A DNA stretch of 9,481 nucleotides from Flavobacteriia bacterium (lineage in GTDB: Bacteria; Bacteroidota; Bacteroidia; Flavobacteriales; Flavobacteriaceae). Where the stretch lies: NCBI GenBank assembly GCA_011330545.1, contig DRQI01000167.1, positions 1 through 9,481 on the forward strand, read 5' to 3'. Positions 6,508 through 9,481 of this stretch are shown here, in pieces. Numbering within the stretch: position 1 is the first letter of the stretch; the number at the start of each line of letters is the position of its first letter. The notes beneath the pieces were generated by a model that did no database searches, was not told where the DNA came from, and saw only the letters and a program-made list of their open reading frames with translations. A program made the translations under genes and the position numbers.

Positions 6508-7587
6508 TCAATGTTCTTCGCCATAGGCAATAGTATCTATTTTACCGCTAAAAATACGGTATTGAAAAATTAAATAAGCAATAATTAAAAGAATGCCAAT
6601 GGCAAACCAAACAATACCGGTAGACAAACCGTAATTACCCGTAACTGTATTCTCAATGGTCAATGAAGGGTTAACAGTATTTGTTGAAGGTAAAAACTTA
6701 GGAAAAATGGAAGCAATGGTAGCAGATAAGCCACCTACTAAAAATAAACTTGAAAATAAAAATCCCATTCCTGATTTTTTATAGGTTTTTACCTTAAACA
6801 AACCACCCATTCCTATAAATGTCAGTATTGGAAAAATCCATAACAACGGATATGTAAAGAAATTTTTAAAAGGTGTCGGGTTTATGATATGCCATACTAA
6901 TAGCGTAAAAATAGTTAAAACCACTAACACAATGTTCAGGTTAAAAACTACATTTTTTAGTTTGGGAATTAGCTTGCTGTTTGTTTTAAAAATAATCCAA
7001 TTGGCACCGTGAATGGTAAGGGAAACTACGCCAATGACACCTAATAATAATGTAAACCAATCAATGACGCCGAGTTCTTGTGCTTGTGGGCTAAAGGTAG
7101 GATTCCATAAAGGCAAAAAGAAATAAATAGGTTCGTAGTTTGAAACACCGTCTATAACGCCTCCTAAATTAACGCCCCTTACGATATTGCCTAAGGCAAT
7201 TCCAAAAAACAATGCCAGTAAAAGGCTCGAAATGCCAAAGGCTTTATCCCAAACCACACGCCACATATCATTAGCAACATGATGTCGTAATTCAATACCT
7301 ATTGCCCTAAATATCAGTAGCCAAAGAATCATGATTAGCGGTAAATAAAAACCACTAAATGCAGATGCGTACAATATAGGAAATGTAAAAAACAACACAC
7401 CGCCACCGGCAATAAGCCACACTTCATTGGCATCCCAAAAAGGGCCGATGGCGCGTATTATTGTTTTTTTATCGTCTTCGTCTTTAGCGAAAAAAAGATG
7501 AATTATCCCTGCGCCAAAATCATAACCGTCTAAGATTACATAGATAATTAGCATAGTCATTAAAATGATGTACCAAAGTAATTCCAT
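6508..7587 (-). CDS. cydB: Cytochrome bd ubiquinol oxidase subunit II
   Basis: A 359-residue integral membrane protein, the second subunit of cytochrome bd, which pairs with CydA to oxidise quinol and reduce oxygen to water. It has about eight or nine hydrophobic segments. Family landmarks are LDGYDFGAG (19-27), GPFWDANEVWLIAGGG (48-63) and FRAIGIELRHH (about 90-100). ATG 7587 was chosen over the TTG 7635 extension, which overlaps the end of cydA and adds 16 residues before the normal MELLWYIIL start. The gap to the cydA stop is 7 nt, so the two subunits are coupled. No small CydX-like frame follows; the downstream DNA is the third inverted-repeat element. Confidence 0.96.
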   Translation of the reverse strand: MELLWYIILMTMLIIYVILDGYDFGAGIIHLFFAKDEDDKKTIIRAIGPFWDANEVWLIAGGGVLFFTFPILYASAFSGFYLPLIMILWLLIFRAIGIELRHHVANDMWRVVWDKAFGISSLLLALFFGIALGNIVRGVNLGGVIDGVSNYEPIYFFLPLWNPTFSPQAQELGVIDWFTLLLGVIGVVSLTIHGANWIIFKTNSKLIPKLKNVVFNLNIVLVVLTIFTLLVWHIINPTPFKNFFTYPLLWIFPILTFIGMGGLFKVKTYKKSGMGFLFSSLFLVGGLSATIASIFPKFLPSTNTVNPSLTIENTVTGNYGLSTGIVWFAIGILLIIAYLIFQYRIFSGKIDTIAYGEEH

Positions 7588-7594
7588 AATTTTT

Positions 7595-8923
7595 TTATTT
7601 GATAGGCTGAGGGCCCTTGTTAATAATTTTTCCAATTAAAATGACAAATAGTAAGCCCAACAGTAAATATAAGCCTATAAACCCTAAAAGTGTAAATAGG
7701 GTATTGCCCGACGATACGGTTGGAGAGCCTCCTTGTGCCGTGGGTAATAAATTATAAACCAACCATGGCTGCCTTCCTAATTCTGCCACATACCATCCGG
7801 TAATATTGGTCAAATAGGGGAAGGGTACTAAAAATAAAATCGACCATAAAAGCCATTTTGTTTGATATAATTTTTTACGCCATAAAAATACCAAAGCAAT
7901 AAAATAGGCACCTATAAATATAGTGCCTAAACCCACCATAATATGATAGGCATAATATAACCCGGGAACATTTGTCGGCCAGGTTTTTCTATCAAATTCA
8001 TTTAACCCTTTTATTTCTGTATCAAAATTCTTATAGGTTAAAAAACTCAACACCCCCGGAACGGCAATTTTATTATCCAACTTCATTTCTTTCATATTGG
8101 GTTGTCCTATTAAAATAATTTCGCCATCTGTGGGTTGTGTTTCAAAAACACCTTCCATGGCGGCAAAAGTTACGGGTTGGTATTTTACTACATTTTTGGC
8201 ATTCCAATCACCTGTTGGAAACGCAACAATTACTGAAGCTATGAATCCGAAAATAACTCCGGTTTTTACAAATAATTTTCCGTAAAGGTGATGCTTATTG
8301 TTTAATAAATAAAACGCACCAACAGCAGCAATTACAAAAGAAGCGGTTACTAACGATGCCGCTTGGTTATGTAGATAGGCGGGCATTAACCAAGGGTTAA
8401 AAAAGAGCTCAGAAAAATTTGTGAGCACATACCTGCCATTATCTAATATTTCATATCCTACCGGATGTTGCATCCAAGCATTTGTTGCAATGATAAATAA
8501 ACCACTCAGCCACGTTCCTAAAAAGACCAAAAAACCGGATAAAAAATGCATTTTTTGGCCTATTAATTTTTCGCCAAAAAGAAAAATACCGATAAAACTA
8601 GATTCTAAAAAGAAAGACAATACGCCCTCCATAGCTAGGGTTTGCCCGATAATACCGCCTGTTAATTCTGAGAATTTTGCCCAATTGGTTCCGAACTGAA
8701 ATTCCATGGGGATGCCTGTAACGACCCCGATAACAAAATTAAGGGCAAATACTTTCATCCAAAATTTGGCGGCTTTATTATAATGCTCCAACTTTGTCCG
8801 TAGATATTTCCATTTAAAATAAACAATGAGTAATGATAACCCCATGGTTAATTGTGGAAATAAATAATGAAATGTGATAGTAAATGCAAATTGCATTCTA
8901 TCGTAAAATAGCATATCTTCCAT
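7595..8923 (-). CDS. cydA: Cytochrome bd ubiquinol oxidase subunit I, short Q-loop type
   Basis: A 442-residue haem-carrying subunit of cytochrome bd, a high-affinity terminal oxidase of the inner membrane. Haem and proton-path residues are all present in positions matching the E. coli protein: His19, Glu99 and Glu107, His185 (in YLHNQAAS) and Met329 (in YHIMVGLG) as the haem b558 ligands, KYQP at 247-250 with Glu257, and GRQPW at 383-387. The protein is about 80 residues shorter than E. coli CydA because the insertion of the Q-loop before GRQPW is missing, as in Bacillus-type enzymes. The quinone used is therefore plausibly menaquinone, which is an inference from phylum. The start is ATG 8923. 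The 100-nt gap to the DUF202 gene carries a perfect inverted repeat (8955-8974). Confidence 0.97.
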   Translation of the reverse strand: MEDMLFYDRMQFAFTITFHYLFPQLTMGLSLLIVYFKWKYLRTKLEHYNKAAKFWMKVFALNFVIGVVTGIPMEFQFGTNWAKFSELTGGIIGQTLAMEGVLSFFLESSFIGIFLFGEKLIGQKMHFLSGFLVFLGTWLSGLFIIATNAWMQHPVGYEILDNGRYVLTNFSELFFNPWLMPAYLHNQAASLVTASFVIAAVGAFYLLNNKHHLYGKLFVKTGVIFGFIASVIVAFPTGDWNAKNVVKYQPVTFAAMEGVFETQPTDGEIILIGQPNMKEMKLDNKIAVPGVLSFLTYKNFDTEIKGLNEFDRKTWPTNVPGLYYAYHIMVGLGTIFIGAYFIALVFLWRKKLYQTKWLLWSILFLVPFPYLTNITGWYVAELGRQPWLVYNLLPTAQGGSPTVSSGNTLFTLLGFIGLYLLLGLLFVILIGKIINKGPQPIK

Positions 8924-8954
8924 AATGGTTGGTTTTGGTATATTTATAGGCTTG

Positions 8955-8974
8955 GTAGGTTTCTAAAAACCTAC
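8955..8974. promoter_or_regulatory. Perfect 8-bp inverted repeat in the cydA leader
   Basis: GTAGGTTT (8955-8962) and AAACCTAC (8967-8974) pair perfectly around a 4-nt spacer, ending 31 nt before the cydA ATG. On the minus strand no T-run follows, so it is unlikely to be a terminator for the DUF202 gene. It could be an operator or an mRNA hairpin. It does not resemble an FNR/CRP-type TTGAT-N4-ATCAA box. Confidence 0.45.
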
Positions 8975-9023
8975 TTGGCTTGTTTTAATTTGTAAAGGCC
9001 TCAATCCTTGTATAACTTTATGG

Positions 9024-9287
9024 TTAACGAGATAATCTCATTTTATCAATAGTTTTCTTCACTTGAAAAAAACGTATAATACCAATAAACAATAGTATTG
9101 GCGATACACTTAGCAATACATACGCTAGGATGATTAAGTCTTTGAATAATTCGATTTTTAAAATGGCAATTCCTGAACTTAAAAACACTACAAATGTTCG
9201 CATATAAGCCAACAAAGAGCGTTCGTTAGCCAGATTAGTCATTTCAGCAGTCAATGCTTCGTTGAGTGTTAGGTTCGGAGTTTCCAT
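9024..9287 (-). CDS. DUF202 family small membrane protein
   Basis: An 87-residue protein of unknown function with the DUF202 signature LANERSLLAYMRT (about 19-31), followed by two hydrophobic segments (about 32-48 and 51-72) and a basic C-terminal tail (VKKTIDKMRLSR). It belongs in the inner membrane. Many family members have three membrane segments; this one shows two. ATG 9287 was preferred because the longer GTG 9344 frame would overlap the upstream gene by 44 bases and adds a low-complexity stretch. The start lies 13 nt after the upstream stop, so the two are probably cotranscribed, possibly with cydAB. A role with the oxidase is suggested only by position. Confidence 0.85.
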   Translation of the reverse strand: METPNLTLNEALTAEMTNLANERSLLAYMRTFVVFLSSGIAILKIELFKDLIILAYVLLSVSPILLFIGIIRFFQVKKTIDKMRLSR

Positions 9288-9300
9288 TGCTTTTGGTATA

Positions 9301-9481
9301 TTAGTTATCTTCAAAAGGGATGTACTTGTCTTTATCTTCTCCACAAATTTCTAAAAATTTTTCCATGCCTTCTACAGCAAAATCAGGAAACATGTGCCCT
9401 TGGGTAAAAAAGTAATAATTGTCAAATGACCATTTCATCATCCTGGAAATAGGGTTGTGAAAAGCCAAATCGTTTTTGCCG
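9301..9481 (-). CDS. Unrecognised protein, C-terminal 59 residues
   Basis: A frame open from the window edge ends at TAA 9303-9301. The visible part begins GKNDLAFHNPISRMMKWSFD, continues with NYYFFTQGHMFPDFAVEGME and ends in CGEDKDKYIPFEDN. It is soluble, rich in aromatic and acidic residues, with one cysteine and no membrane segment. Codon use and base composition match the neighbours, and the tight 13-nt spacing to the DUF202 start supports a real coding end. I do not recognise the family, and the N-terminal part lies outside the window. Confidence 0.8.
   Translation of the reverse strand, partial: GKNDLAFHNPISRMMKWSFDNYYFFTQGHMFPDFAVEGMEKFLEICGEDKDKYIPFEDN

Noticed and set aside
7588..7635. 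Upstream TTG start of cydB
   Set aside because: It overlaps the end of cydA, and the family's usual MELLWY-like start lies at ATG 7587.
9288..9344. Upstream GTG start of the DUF202 gene
   Set aside because: It would overlap the preceding coding end, and a good ATG lies 13 nt after that stop.

Overview
The window is a low-GC bacterial chromosome segment that looks like a member of the Bacteroidota, most likely a marine-type Flavobacteriia. The grounds are Lys/Asn/Ile-rich proteins, a signal peptide ending in VAQ, weak Shine-Dalgarno sequences, a TAnnTTTG-type -7 promoter box, and families typical of that phylum (DUF6134, a cysteine-free HMA-like protein). This is inference from sequence character; no search was run.

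Left part, plus strand (1-3116): the 3' end of glgB (glycogen branching enzyme), then a complete cytoplasmic GH31 alpha-glucosidase with its own promoter. Together they suggest glycogen or maltodextrin turnover. A 260-base convergent gap follows, holding two blocks of a degenerate 9-nt-period repeat (consensus AATCAGCGT).

Middle, minus strand (5928 down to 3377): a compact four-gene cluster consisting of a PiT phosphate permease, a DUF47/PhoU-like partner, a secreted DUF6134 protein and a small HMA-fold protein without cysteines. Gaps are 10, 38 and 5 nt, so one transcript is likely. The first two genes form a phosphate uptake pair; the role of the last two is unknown.

Non-coding island (5929-6507): about 580 bases without a gene, almost entirely made of inverted-repeat structure. 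Two adjacent, mutually related units of about 170 bp (5946-6116 and 6118-6286) have near-identical 20-23 bp terminal inverted repeats and the same central hairpin. A third, unrelated element of 207 bp (6295-6501) has 17-bp ends and internal GC-rich hairpins. This is the most unusual part of the window and looks like a cluster of small non-autonomous, MITE-like elements between the cyd and pit operons.

Right part, minus strand (9481 down to 6508): the C-terminus of an unrecognised protein, a small DUF202 membrane protein, then cydA and cydB, the two core subunits of a short-Q-loop cytochrome bd quinol oxidase for high-affinity oxygen respiration. A perfect 8-bp inverted repeat lies in the leader of cydA. 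No cydX or cydDC is visible.

Most genes are ordinary housekeeping functions. The candidates for something undescribed are the tandem palindromic island, the 9-nt repeat blocks, and the coupling of DUF6134 and the HMA-like protein to phosphate transport.
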